DNA of 64,000 nucleotides, from positions 186,001-250,000 of the forward strand of contig JAEUKT010000003.1 of NCBI GenBank assembly GCA_016794125.1, read 5' to 3'. Shown here one piece after another: positions 1 through 9,771 of this stretch. The translations under genes and the position numbers were made by a program. Position 1 is the first letter of the stretch; every line of letters starts with the position of its first letter. The DNA comes from Alphaproteobacteria bacterium. GTDB lineage: Bacteria; Pseudomonadota; Alphaproteobacteria; Micavibrionales; UBA2020. Below the pieces are notes generated by a model. It had not been told where the DNA came from. It searched no databases and saw only the letters and a list, made by a program, of their open reading frames with translations.

Positions 1-106
1 CGACGAGTGACCGCAGCGCGGCTTGCGGCTGCCCGATATTCCCGAAGACCGAGAGAAGAAGGATGAAAGCGGCGATCAGCTGATTTTTTATCTTTTTTCT
101 GTTCAT
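1..106 (-). CDS. Start of a secreted protein, cut by the window edge
   Basis: Only the first 35 codons are present; the gene continues beyond base 1. The ATG at 106 follows a perfect AGGAGG ribosome-binding site (complement of 113-118) with a 6-base spacer. The peptide has a basic start (MNRKKIK), a hydrophobic core (LIAAFILLLSVFG) and a small-residue stretch (QPQAA), so it reads as a Sec signal peptide. The mature protein is outside the window and its function cannot be judged. It is divergent from the acyl carrier protein gene; the AT-rich 213 bases between them (107-319) should hold both promoters, but I see no convincing hexamer pair. Confidence 0.6.
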   Translation of the reverse strand, partial: MNRKKIKNQLIAAFILLLSVFGNIGQPQAALRSLV

Positions 107-319
107 CTTTAGCCTCCTTTCATCCTTATCATCATTTCACAGAATTACAATTTAGTCAATAACAAATTGCGTATATCGCATTTTACAAAATCTACCCAAA
201 CACTTACCTATCGACTATGGCAACCGCCCTCGCCGCCGCCGAAAAATCGCCTATCTTTCAAAAAGCGGCTTTGTTAAAATTGCAAAGCATTGAATTTTCA
301 TGGGTTCAGGGGTGTTTTG

Positions 320-553
320 ATGGCCGATGCGTTGATCGAATTGTTTGCGGACGTGCTGCAGGTCGAAGCGGGCGCGCTGAATGACAACAGCTCCCCCGAT
401 TCAGTCCGCCAATGGGACAGTCTGGCCGCCATGCATCTGGTCGCGGCGATCGAGGACAAGTTCAAGATCCAGCTGTCCACCAAGGAAATCATGAAAATGT
501 CGTCCATCGGCCTTGCACGGAAAACGCTGCAGGACAAGAACGTCAAGGTTTGA
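320..553 (+). CDS. Acyl carrier protein, stand-alone
   Basis: A 77-residue acyl carrier protein. The phosphopantetheine attachment motif is WDSLAAM with the modified serine at residue 34, followed by a helix typical of the fold (HLVAAIEDKF). I prefer the ATG at 320, which has AGGGG about seven bases upstream; an in-frame TTG at 290 would add ten residues unlike the family. It lies 7 bases before an FkbH-like gene, so it is probably the carrier on which that enzyme loads an acyl or glyceryl group rather than the fatty-acid-synthesis ACP, which would sit with fab genes. The substrate is inferred, not shown. Confidence 0.85.
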   Translation: MADALIELFADVLQVEAGALNDNSSPDSVRQWDSLAAMHLVAAIEDKFKIQLSTKEIMKMSSIGLARKTLQDKNVKV

Positions 554-560
554 CCGCGCG

Positions 561-2324
561 ATGACCGCACCCGACCCCAAAACGGCATGGCGGCAATACC
601 AGAAACAGGCAGGCGTAGCGGATATCACCGTCGGCCTCGCCGCCTCCTTCACCGTTGATCCGCTCGAGCCGTATCTCGGCGCGCATCTGCTGGCCAAAAA
701 CCTGAAGCCCGAATTTTCGCAGGCGCCGTTCAACCAGCTGCAGCAACTCTGTCTTAATCACAAACACGCCGTCGGCGACCCCGATGTCATCGTCATGCTA
801 TGGCGCATCGAGGATTTGTTCGGCGCAAAACTGGCCGCGACGCTCGATAGCGCCGATGCCCTGCCCGCGCTGCTGGATGATATCCGCCAGTTTGCCGCAT
901 CGGTCGCACAGCTGCGCCGCAATTTTTCCGGTACGCTGGTATTATCAACGCCACCCTTCCCGTCCATGCCCGGTTTCGACGCGCTGGAGCTTACATCGCC
1001 CGCAATGCAGGTGTACACCGCCGCCGCACAGGCATGGGCGCAGGAAGCGGCAAAGATCGACCGCCTGCGCATGCTGGATTTACAGGCCTTGATGACCGAA
1101 CACGGCGCGCGCAATGCAAATGACGCGCGCAAATGGCAGCTTTACCGCCAGCCTTATACCGAAACATTCTGGCAGGCCATCGGCACGCAGGCAGGCCGCA
1201 TCATCGCCGCCGAAAAGATTGCCGCGAAAAAATGCGTCGTGCTGGATCTCGACAACACCCTCTGGGGTGGTGTGATCGGCGAAGATGGCTTGGGCGGGAT
1301 TGCGCTGGGCGATGAATTTCCCGGCCGCGCTTTCCGCGATTTCCAGCGTTACCTGATGCATCTGAAATCACGGGGCGTGATGCTGGCTGTGGCGTCCAAA
1401 AATAATCCTGAAGACGCCTATGAAGTATTCGACAGGCATGACGCGATGGTTTTATCGCGCCGCGATGTCGTCGCTTTTGAAATCAACTGGGAATCAAAAG
1501 TCGACAGCATCAAGCGCATCGCCGCGAAACTGAATATCGGCCTCGACGCGCTGGTTTTCGTCGATGACAACCCGAAAGAAATCGGCGAGGTGCAGGAACG
1601 CCTGCCGGCCGTTACCTGCATCCTTGTGCCAGAAGAACTCGCCGATCTGCCCGCCCTGCTGTCCCGCACCGACCTGTTCGATACGCTGCAAGTGACCGAC
1701 GAAGACCGCAAGCGCACCGAAATGATCGCCGCCGACCAGCAGCGCAGCGCTGTGCAGGAAACGACGTCGGAAGAAGATTTCCGCAAATCGCTGCAATTGA
1801 AGATCGACATTTTCGCCGCCGAAAAACAACACCTTGCCCGCATCACCCAACTGGTGAACAAAACCAACCAGTTCAATCTGACCACCATCCGCCGCACGCA
1901 GGACGAAATTGAAAAGCTGGCGGCATCGCCGGACGCACTTGTGCTAGGCATGAATATCGCCGACAAATACGGCGATTACGGGTTGGTCGGCGTGGCTATC
2001 CTGACAAAGAACGGCGCAATCGCCGATATCGACACGCTGCTGATGAGCTGCCGTGTGCTGGGGCGCGGCGCGGAGGAAACATTTATCGCGCAACTCGCCG
2101 TCGCCGCCGCGTCGCTTGGCTGCACATCCTTGCGCGGGAAATATACCCCCACCACCAAAAACGACATGGTGAAAGACCTGTATGCGCGTTTTAAATTCGC
2201 GCCTGATGGCGACGGATGGGTATTAAAAACCGTCGATGCCGCCGGTATCCCCGCCCATATCGATGCTTCCTTGCGCCTGCCGGAATCGCCTATACTGGAT
2301 AAAAACAAAGAGGGTAAAAAATGA
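561..2324 (+). CDS. FkbH-like HAD-IIIC family protein
   Basis: A 587-residue protein of the FkbH-like family. The HAD nucleophile motif DLDNT lies at residues 229-233 (Asp229/Asp231), and the later acidic motif VDDNP starts near residue 335. The N-terminal ~210 residues and a C-terminal acyltransferase-like region (NKTNQFNLTT onward) match FkbH proteins of full length. Characterised FkbH enzymes take a phosphorylated three-carbon acid (1,3-bisphosphoglycerate) and load glyceryl onto an ACP for polyketide extension or tetronate synthesis; relatives occur in glycan-decoration loci. I chose the ATG at 561, just after the ACP stop at 553; an upstream in-frame ATG at 513 lies inside the ACP gene. 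It overlaps the next gene by 4 bases. Confidence 0.88.
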   Translation: MTAPDPKTAWRQYQKQAGVADITVGLAASFTVDPLEPYLGAHLLAKNLKPEFSQAPFNQLQQLCLNHKHAVGDPDVIVMLWRIEDLFGAKLAATLDSADALPALLDDIRQFAASVAQLRRNFSGTLVLSTPPFPSMPGFDALELTSPAMQVYTAAAQAWAQEAAKIDRLRMLDLQALMTEHGARNANDARKWQLYRQPYTETFWQAIGTQAGRIIAAEKIAAKKCVVLDLDNTLWGGVIGEDGLGGIALGDEFPGRAFRDFQRYLMHLKSRGVMLAVASKNNPEDAYEVFDRHDAMVLSRRDVVAFEINWESKVDSIKRIAAKLNIGLDALVFVDDNPKEIGEVQERLPAVTCILVPEELADLPALLSRTDLFDTLQVTDEDRKRTEMIAADQQRSAVQETTSEEDFRKSLQLKIDIFAAEKQHLARITQLVNKTNQFNLTTIRRTQDEIEKLAASPDALVLGMNIADKYGDYGLVGVAILTKNGAIADIDTLLMSCRVLGRGAEETFIAQLAVAAASLGCTSLRGKYTPTTKNDMVKDLYARFKFAPDGDGWVLKTVDAAGIPAHIDASLRLPESPILDKNKEGKK

Positions 2325-3253
2325 CCGTGCAAGCCGCCCCCGCGCCCGCCGCGCTGCCGGAAAACGTCGCCGCGCTGATCGACAAGGTGATCGAGGATAA
2401 CCCGATGCACCGCAACTTCGTCACCCGCGCGCTGGCGAACGTCACTGCGCCGGAACTTGCGCATCTCGACGACTATATCGATTTTTGCAAGCAGAAGGGT
2501 TTGACCGTCGCATACCTTGCCGAATGCTACCTGACCATCGTGGGCGATACGCTGCGCGAACAGATTTACTTCCAGAAGCATAAAAAATACCGTTACTCGA
2601 CATTTGCCGAGGTCGGCGACAGCGTGTATTTCAACGAAGAATACATGTCGTTTTATATGTACGGCCTTGCGATCACGTCGTATCTATGGCCGAACCATCT
2701 CGACCTGTTCCGGTTTTTCCGCGAAACGCTGCCGACCGCGAAGACAGGCAAATACCTCGAAATCGGGCCCGGTCACGGTTATTTCTTCATGACCGCGATG
2801 GAACAGTCAAAATTCGACACCTTCACCGGCGTCGATATCAGCGAAACCAGTATCGCCATGACGCGCGCGCTGATCGATCATTTCGGCGCTGGTAAAAAAC
2901 CCTTCGACCTCGTCTGCATGGATTTCCTGAAAACCGACCTGCCCGAAAACGGTTTCGATGCCGTGGTGATGGGCGAGGTACTGGAGCATGTGGAACAGCC
3001 GGATTTGTTCCTGAAGCAGATCGCGCGCCTGGCAAACAAGGACGCGCATATTTTCGTCACCACCTGCATCAACGCCCCCGCCGTCGATCATATCTACCTT
3101 TTCAAATCTCCAGATGAACTGGTGAAACTGTTCGATGGCTGCGGATTAAAAATCAAATCACAACTGATCCGCCCGTATGAAGGCAAGACCGAGGCCGAAA
3201 GCCTCGCGCAGCTGCTGCCCATCAACGTCGCCTATGTGCTGGAGAAAAAATGA
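2321..3253 (+). CDS. Class I SAM-dependent methyltransferase
   Basis: A 310-residue protein whose second half is a Rossmann-type methyltransferase: motif I LEIGPGHG near residues 146-153, an acidic residue closing the next strand (GVDIS), and the later GEVLEHVEQP segment usual in Methyltransf_11/23 families. The first ~140 residues are helical and not recognised. The start codon overlaps the stop of the FkbH-like gene (ATGA), and its own stop overlaps the VOC gene the same way, so all four genes of the cassette are almost certainly co-translated. A likely role is methylation of the ACP-bound product or of the sugar that receives it; this is inference from context. Confidence 0.8.
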   Translation: MTVQAAPAPAALPENVAALIDKVIEDNPMHRNFVTRALANVTAPELAHLDDYIDFCKQKGLTVAYLAECYLTIVGDTLREQIYFQKHKKYRYSTFAEVGDSVYFNEEYMSFYMYGLAITSYLWPNHLDLFRFFRETLPTAKTGKYLEIGPGHGYFFMTAMEQSKFDTFTGVDISETSIAMTRALIDHFGAGKKPFDLVCMDFLKTDLPENGFDAVVMGEVLEHVEQPDLFLKQIARLANKDAHIFVTTCINAPAVDHIYLFKSPDELVKLFDGCGLKIKSQLIRPYEGKTEAESLAQLLPINVAYVLEKK

Positions 3254-3666
3254 CGCTTTCCGCGCTCACATTCCACCATCTGGGATTGGCGGTGAAGGAC
3301 GACGCAGCGGCGCTTGCGATGCTGGGCGCGCTGGGCTATGCGGCGCAGGATAAAATTTTCGACCCCGCGCAGAATGTTTTCGTGCGCCTCTGCCTGTCCC
3401 CCACCCAGCCGACGGTCGAAATCGTGCAGCCGGGGCCGGAGGGCAAAAGCCCCATCGACAGCTGGATCGCGAAATACAACGAACTGATCTACCATACCTG
3501 TTACGAAACGCCCGACCTTGCCGCGACCCTCGCCGATATCGAAAAGGCCGGGCTGCGCGTCATGACGCTGGCGGAGCGCAAGCCCGCCGTCCTGTTCGGC
3601 GGGCGGCATGTGTCGTTTTACAAGGTCATGGGTTTTGGCATCATCGAATTGCTTGAAAGGAACTAG
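3250..3666 (+). CDS. VOC-superfamily (glyoxalase/epimerase-like) protein
   Basis: A 138-residue protein with the paired beta-alpha-beta-beta-beta modules of the vicinal-oxygen-chelate fold. The opening FHHLGLAV supplies the usual first metal-binding histidine; further candidate ligands are the Glu of VEIVQP, the His of IYHTCYE and the Glu of GIIELLE. Its length and spacing are close to methylmalonyl-CoA epimerase and glyoxalase I. Last gene of the ACP/FkbH/methyltransferase cassette, overlapping the preceding gene by 4 bases and ending 3 bases before pepN. It may epimerise or isomerise an acyl-thioester made by the cassette. Annotation as plain methylmalonyl-CoA epimerase would be premature, since no mutase is nearby. 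Confidence 0.75.
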   Translation: MTLSALTFHHLGLAVKDDAAALAMLGALGYAAQDKIFDPAQNVFVRLCLSPTQPTVEIVQPGPEGKSPIDSWIAKYNELIYHTCYETPDLAATLADIEKAGLRVMTLAERKPAVLFGGRHVSFYKVMGFGIIELLERN

Positions 3667-3669
3667 ACA

Positions 3670-6273
3670 ATGGCACGCACCGAAAACGCCCCGCAGACAA
3701 AACTGCTGAAAGATTACAAAAAGCCCGATTTCGAAATCGACCATGTCCATCTGCTGTTCGACATCCATTCCGGCAAGACGCTGGTGACGGCAAAAACGAT
3801 TTACCGCCGCACGAACAGCGCTGCCAAAAACCTTGTGCTGGATGGTCAGGAACTTGTTCTTCATTCGGTAAAACTGAATAACGAAGCACTCTCGGGCAAC
3901 CGTTACACGAAAGACGACAGCACGCTGACCATCAGCGACGTGCCGGACAGCTTCACGCTCGATATCGTGACCGAAATTTATCCCGAGAAAAACACCGCGC
4001 TCGAAGGCCTTTACAGCTCCAGCGGAAATTACTGCACGCAATGCGAGCCGGAGGGGTTCCGCAAGATCACCTATTACCTCGACCGCTCCGATGTGATGAC
4101 GAAATTCACGACGCGCGTGCAGGCAGATAAAAACACCTGCCCCGTGCTGTTGTCGAACGGCAACTGCGTCGAAAAAGGCGAGCTGCCCGACGGCCGCCAT
4201 TTTGCGACATGGGACGACCCGCACAAGAAGCCCTGCTATCTGTTCGCGCTTGTCGCCGGCAGCCTTGCGCATATCCACGACACCTTCACGACCATGAACG
4301 GTAAAAAAGTGGATTTGTATATCTACGTCAACCACGGCAACGAAAAGAAATGCGGCCATGCGATGCTGGCGCTGAAAAATTCTATGAAGTGGGACGAGGA
4401 ACAATACGGCCGCGAATACGACCTCGATATTTTCAACATCGTCGCCGTGAACGATTTCAATTTCGGCGCGATGGAAAACAAGAGCCTGAACATTTTCAAC
4501 TCGAAACTCGTGCTGGCCGTTCCCGAAACCGCGACCGACGGCGACTACCTTGCGATCGAAGGCGTGGTGGCGCATGAATATTTCCACAACTGGACCGGCA
4601 ACCGCATCACCTGCCGCGACTGGTTCCAGCTGAGCCTGAAAGAAGGCCTGACCGTCTTCCGTGATCAATGCTTCTCGAGCGATATGAACTCGGCCGCCGT
4701 TCAGCGCATCGACGACGTTGAACAGCTGCGCAACGCACAGTTCCCCGAAGACGCAAGCCCGATGGCGCACCCGATCCGCCCCGACAATTACATCGAGATC
4801 AACAATTTCTACACCGCAACCGTGTACGAAAAAGGCGCAGAAGTGATCCGTATGATCCATTCGCTGCTGGGCCCCGAAAAATACCGCAAAGGCACGGACC
4901 TGTATTTCGCGCGCCACGATGGCCAAGCCGTCACCTGCGATGATTTTGTGAAATGCATGGAAGACGCATCAGGCGTTGACCTCACGCAATTCAAGCTGTG
5001 GTACATGCAGGCCGGCACGCCGGAGATCAAGGTGAAATCGGAATACGACGCGCTGAAAAAACGATTCACGCTGAAACTGGAACAGCATACCCCCGCCACA
5101 CCCAACCAGTCGGGCAAGTCGCCGATGCATATGCCGATTGCCGTCGGCCTGCTGGGCAAGAACGGCGCAGATCTGCTGCCCGAGGGCACACGCATGCTGG
5201 AACTGCGTGAAAAAACGCAGGAATTCGTTTTCGAAGGTGTCGCCGAAAAACCCGTGCCGTCAATCCTGCGCGGTTTCTCCGCGCCGGTGAAACTCTATTC
5301 CGACCTGACCGAAAACGACTTGCTGTTCCTGATGGCGAATGACAGCGACGGTTTCAACCGCTGGGATGCGGGCCAGACCTATCTGCAACGCCTGATCCTT
5401 GGCTTTGCGGGCGGCAAGAAAAAGGAACTGCCCGCCGATTGCATCAGCGCGTTCGGCAAGCTGATCGCGGATACCAAAGCCGACAAGGCGCTGCTGGCAA
5501 AGGCGCTGGCGCTGCCGTCCGAAACATACCTCGCCCAGCTGATGGATGTGGTGGATGTCGACGGGTTGTATGACGCGCGCCAGTTTATCCTGGGCGAGGT
5601 CGGCCGCACCTTTGAAGGCACCCTGAAACAGCTTTACCTGAACAACGTCGATAACGGCTCCTACAGCCCCTCGCCCGCTGCGATGGGCAAGCGCCGTTTG
5701 AAATCGGTCGCGCTGCGCTATATCCACGAAGCGAACGAGGCGGAGGGCGTGAAGCTGGCCGCACAGCAGTTCAAGGATGCGACGAACATGACCGACAAGG
5801 TCGGCGCGCTTGCCATCCTGACCGATACGCATGCGACGGAGGCGAAAAACGCGTTCGAAGAATTCTATTCCGAATGGAAGGCCGACCCGCTGGTGCTGGA
5901 TAAATGGTTCAGCCTGCAGGCGATCGGCGACCGCGCCGATATCGTGGAATCCGTGGGCAAGCTGACCGCGCACCCCGATTTTACATACAAGAATCCGAAC
6001 CGCCTGCGCTCCCTCGTCGGCGCATTCGCCATGAACAACCAGCGCTGGTTCCACCGCAAGGATGGCGCAGGCTACAGGCTGCTGGCCGATACAGTCATCA
6101 AGGTGAACGCGATCAACCCGTCAACGGCCGCGCGGCTGCTGAACCCTTTGCGTAATTGGAAACGCTATGATGCTGCACGCAAGTCCTTGATGGAACAAGA
6201 ATTAAAGCGTATCCTGTCGGAGAAGGACATCTCCAACGATGTTTATGAGATTGCATCCAAAAGTTTAAGCTAG
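3670..6273 (+). CDS. pepN: Aminopeptidase N (M1 zinc metallopeptidase)
   Basis: An 867-residue M1 peptidase removing N-terminal residues from peptides in the cytoplasm. The exopeptidase motif GAMEN is at residues 266-270 and the zinc site HEYFH at 302-306, with the third ligand Glu325 exactly 18 residues on (HEXXH-X18-E). Length and the C-terminal helical domain match the E. coli PepN subgroup. The long upstream region has the beta-saddle fold expected of that group. It begins 3 bases after the VOC gene and is followed after 8 bases by a methyltransferase gene, so it may be read on the same transcript as the cassette although no functional link is known. Confidence 0.97.
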   Translation: MARTENAPQTKLLKDYKKPDFEIDHVHLLFDIHSGKTLVTAKTIYRRTNSAAKNLVLDGQELVLHSVKLNNEALSGNRYTKDDSTLTISDVPDSFTLDIVTEIYPEKNTALEGLYSSSGNYCTQCEPEGFRKITYYLDRSDVMTKFTTRVQADKNTCPVLLSNGNCVEKGELPDGRHFATWDDPHKKPCYLFALVAGSLAHIHDTFTTMNGKKVDLYIYVNHGNEKKCGHAMLALKNSMKWDEEQYGREYDLDIFNIVAVNDFNFGAMENKSLNIFNSKLVLAVPETATDGDYLAIEGVVAHEYFHNWTGNRITCRDWFQLSLKEGLTVFRDQCFSSDMNSAAVQRIDDVEQLRNAQFPEDASPMAHPIRPDNYIEINNFYTATVYEKGAEVIRMIHSLLGPEKYRKGTDLYFARHDGQAVTCDDFVKCMEDASGVDLTQFKLWYMQAGTPEIKVKSEYDALKKRFTLKLEQHTPATPNQSGKSPMHMPIAVGLLGKNGADLLPEGTRMLELREKTQEFVFEGVAEKPVPSILRGFSAPVKLYSDLTENDLLFLMANDSDGFNRWDAGQTYLQRLILGFAGGKKKELPADCISAFGKLIADTKADKALLAKALALPSETYLAQLMDVVDVDGLYDARQFILGEVGRTFEGTLKQLYLNNVDNGSYSPSPAAMGKRRLKSVALRYIHEANEAEGVKLAAQQFKDATNMTDKVGALAILTDTHATEAKNAFEEFYSEWKADPLVLDKWFSLQAIGDRADIVESVGKLTAHPDFTYKNPNRLRSLVGAFAMNNQRWFHRKDGAGYRLLADTVIKVNAINPSTAARLLNPLRNWKRYDAARKSLMEQELKRILSEKDISNDVYEIASKSLS

Positions 6274-6281
6274 AGAAGCTC

Positions 6282-7022
6282 ATGACCGCTGAATTTGCCG
6301 ACCATGACTGCCTGATTTGCAAAAAGCCGTTTTTCCCCTATCCGATGGGCGAAAAAAACGGATGCATTCTGCACGCCTGCAAGAACTGCGGATCGGTGAT
6401 GACGGAACCGCTGATCACCCGCGACGAGCTGGAGGCCTATTTCGCCAGCATCGACCCGCAAATCACGCATGTTCCAGACCCCGCGCGCGAAATCATCGAG
6501 ATGAAAGACCGCATCGTCAAGATTTCGCCGGAGCTGAAGGGCAAGCGTTTCCTTGATGTCGCGGCGCGCCAGGGTTATGCGATCAAGGCCGCTCATCTGC
6601 AGGGCATGAAGGTCTACGGGATTGACGCGCATGATTTCTTTATCCGCTTCGCGCAGGAAAAATATCCGCCAGATTTGTTCCAGAACATCAGCGTGCAGGA
6701 TTACGCCGCGACCGATCCGGAAAAATACGATATCGCTTTCGCGCTCGAAACCTTCTGCGAACAGCCCGACCCCGAAGGCTTCGTGGCCGGCCTTGCGCGC
6801 CTCGTGAAACCGGGCGGGCTGCTGTATATCGAGGAAGTGGACGGCAACAGCTTCAACCTGCCCCGCAACTTCGCGAACTGGTCCTATGTCGATCCGCCCC
6901 TGAACTTCCTGTATATGTCCAAGCGCGGGATGGAGGAGATCCTCAACCGCCACGGTTTCCAGATTCAGAAAATGTTCTTTACATGGCGTCCCCTGATGCG
7001 TTTAATTGCCGTCAGGCAATAA
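6282..7022 (+). CDS. Zinc-ribbon class I SAM methyltransferase
   Basis: A 246-residue protein beginning with a four-cysteine ribbon (CLIC near residue 10 and CKNC near residue 33), followed by a methyltransferase domain: RFLDVAARQGYAI as motif I, VYGIDAHD as the next strand, and a late VKPGGLLYIEEVD strand. This architecture resembles sugar C-methyltransferase-like and Methyltransf_23 proteins often found in polysaccharide loci. Motif I has Ala-Ala-Arg-Gln-Gly instead of the commonest Gly-x-Gly-x-Gly, but keeps the last glycine. The substrate is unknown. It lies between pepN (8 bases upstream) and rnhB (21 bases downstream). Confidence 0.75.
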   Translation: MTAEFADHDCLICKKPFFPYPMGEKNGCILHACKNCGSVMTEPLITRDELEAYFASIDPQITHVPDPAREIIEMKDRIVKISPELKGKRFLDVAARQGYAIKAAHLQGMKVYGIDAHDFFIRFAQEKYPPDLFQNISVQDYAATDPEKYDIAFALETFCEQPDPEGFVAGLARLVKPGGLLYIEEVDGNSFNLPRNFANWSYVDPPLNFLYMSKRGMEEILNRHGFQIQKMFFTWRPLMRLIAVRQ

Positions 7023-7043
7023 CCGCATTTTAACTGGGCGCGC

Positions 7044-7725
7044 ATGGCGAAGGGCAAAACCCTCACCCGCATTATTCCGGCATATTCACCCGACTTCAGT
7101 TTTGAAGACCGGCATCGCGGCGATGTCTGCGGTCTCGACGAAGCCGGGCGCGGGCCTTTGGCGGGCCCTGTGGTGGCGGCCGCCGTCATCATCCGCCGCG
7201 CCGACATGCCGGTTGCGGTTTTATCGCAGATCAATGACAGCAAAAAGCTGAGCGCGACTAAAAGGGGAATACTTTACAAAGAGATATATCAATATTCTTA
7301 TGTATCGGTTGGAGTTTGCGAGGTCGATGAAATCGACCGCCTGAACATTTTGCAGGCTTCGCTGCTGGCCATGCGCAAGGCGCATCAGGGACTGTTGAAA
7401 CTGGTCAAAACGCCGCCTGTTGCCGCACTGATCGACGGCAACATGAAACCGAAACTGGGCGGCGCGATTGATGAAATTACCATCGTCAAAGGCGACGCAC
7501 GCAGCTATTCCATCGCCGCAGCGTCGATCATTGCCAAGCATCACCGCGACGAGATCATGAAAAAGCATGCGGAACAGTTTCCGCAATATGGCTGGGCGCG
7601 CAACGCCGGATACGGCACAGCAAAACACCTTGAAGCGCTTGAAAAACATGGGGTTACGCCGCTACATCGACGTAGTTTCTCGCCAGTAGCTGAGAGACTA
7701 GTTAAGCAAAGTTCTGCAAACAACT

Positions 7726-7727
<2 letters not shown>
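7044..7727 (+). CDS. rnhB: Ribonuclease HII
   Basis: A 227-residue RNase HII, which nicks the RNA strand of RNA-DNA hybrids and starts removal of single ribonucleotides from DNA. The signature DEAGRGPLAGPV begins at residue 32 and supplies the first two acidic metal ligands; the ALIDGN and KGDARSYSIAAASIIAK motifs follow in the expected order. The C-terminus HRRSFSP is also typical. The start at 7044 leaves a 28-residue lead before the catalytic core, which is usual in Alphaproteobacteria. Its last two bases lie within the GANTC cluster that precedes ccrM; rnhB directly before ccrM is a common arrangement in this class. Confidence 0.96.
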
Positions 7728-8934
<1,207 letters not shown>

Positions 8935-8935
<1 letters not shown>

Positions 8936-9330
8936 TGGAACAAGACAACCCGATACGCGCGCCGCTGACGATTTTGGCCATTGTGCTGATCGTTTGCGGC
9001 GCGTTTCTTGTCATGGCGTTCGGATATGCGGCATGGCAGATGCTTTATCACCCCGAAAACGTCGAGGGTCTTAAATACCTCTTCGCCAAGGCGATGCCGG
9101 GATCGGAAGCCCCCGCCTTTACCTTCACCGATGACGGGCATGTGCGTACGCTGGAAATGAATGACTCCGTGAAAATGTTTTTCACGATCTTCCTCGGCAT
9201 CATGGTGTTCCGCGCGTTGATCGGCGTCGGCGGCGCGCTGACCGGCACCGGCGTGACGATCCTGCGCGTGCTGGACGCGCTGTCGCCCAAGAAACCGCGC
9301 CGCGACAACGAACCCACCATTCCCCTATAA
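8935..9330 (+). CDS. Small membrane protein, first of two tandem paralogues
   Basis: A 131-residue protein of unknown function. It has one hydrophobic segment near residues 10-33, a central soluble stretch of about 55 residues, and a second membrane segment near 78-105. The start overlaps the ccrM stop by one base (TGATG), so it is translationally coupled. It shares with the next gene the patterns FGYAAWQ-LYHPE, a DG-V stretch, KMF before the second segment, and GV-IL near the end. The basic, proline-containing tail should be cytoplasmic if both termini are inside. I do not recognise the family. Confidence 0.8.
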
Positions 9331-9360
9331 GCCAAAGCAATTTTTTTGTAGAGGTCCGCG

Positions 9361-9768
9361 ATGCAGCAGCAGCTCAAACCCCTTCTGATGTTCGTGGCGC
9401 TCCTGCTAATCGCGGGCGGTGCGGCGCTGGCGCTTTGTTTCGGTTACGCAGCGTGGCAGGTGCTGTACCATCCTGAAAAGGTCGATACGCTCACCTATAT
9501 CCTCGGCAATATCGCCCAGCAGAAAGACGTTCCGGCGATGACGATGGTGGTGGATGGCCGCGTCGGCGAATACAGGCTTTCCGCGCCGATGAAAATGTTC
9601 GGGCTTGCCTACCTGTTTATCGCGGGCCTTGCCATGCTGGTCAGCATCGCGCGCTGCCTGTCGGATGCGGGCGTGAATATCCTGAAGGCGATATGGGTTC
9701 CCCCACCCGCGCGCAAGCCGCAGCAAGCGGCGCAAGCCCCGCAGAAAAAGCCGGAAGCAACGCTTTAA
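9361..9768 (+). CDS. Small membrane protein, second tandem paralogue
   Basis: A 135-residue paralogue of the preceding protein: hydrophobic segment near residues 7-30, FGYAAWQVLYHPEKV directly after it, a central region with the DG-V pattern, KMF, a second membrane segment, then GVNILK. The C-terminal 25 residues are Pro/Ala/Gln/Lys-rich and differ from its neighbour. A GAGG ribosome-binding site lies about 7 bases before the ATG. The 30-base gap to its paralogue suggests one transcript after ccrM. Its stop is only 3 bases from the stop of the convergent gene at 9772, leaving no room for a terminator. Confidence 0.8.
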   Translation: MQQQLKPLLMFVALLLIAGGAALALCFGYAAWQVLYHPEKVDTLTYILGNIAQQKDVPAMTMVVDGRVGEYRLSAPMKMFGLAYLFIAGLAMLVSIARCLSDAGVNILKAIWVPPPARKPQQAAQAPQKKPEATL

Positions 9769-9771
9769 AAA

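Noticed and set aside
3232..4926. A 564-codon open frame antisense to the VOC and pepN genes
   Set aside because: It mirrors codon positions of a certain M1 peptidase on the other strand, has no ribosome-binding site and its translation is rich in residues typical of antisense reading (His, Arg, Phe, Val). It arises from the lack of stop codons opposite GC-rich coding DNA.
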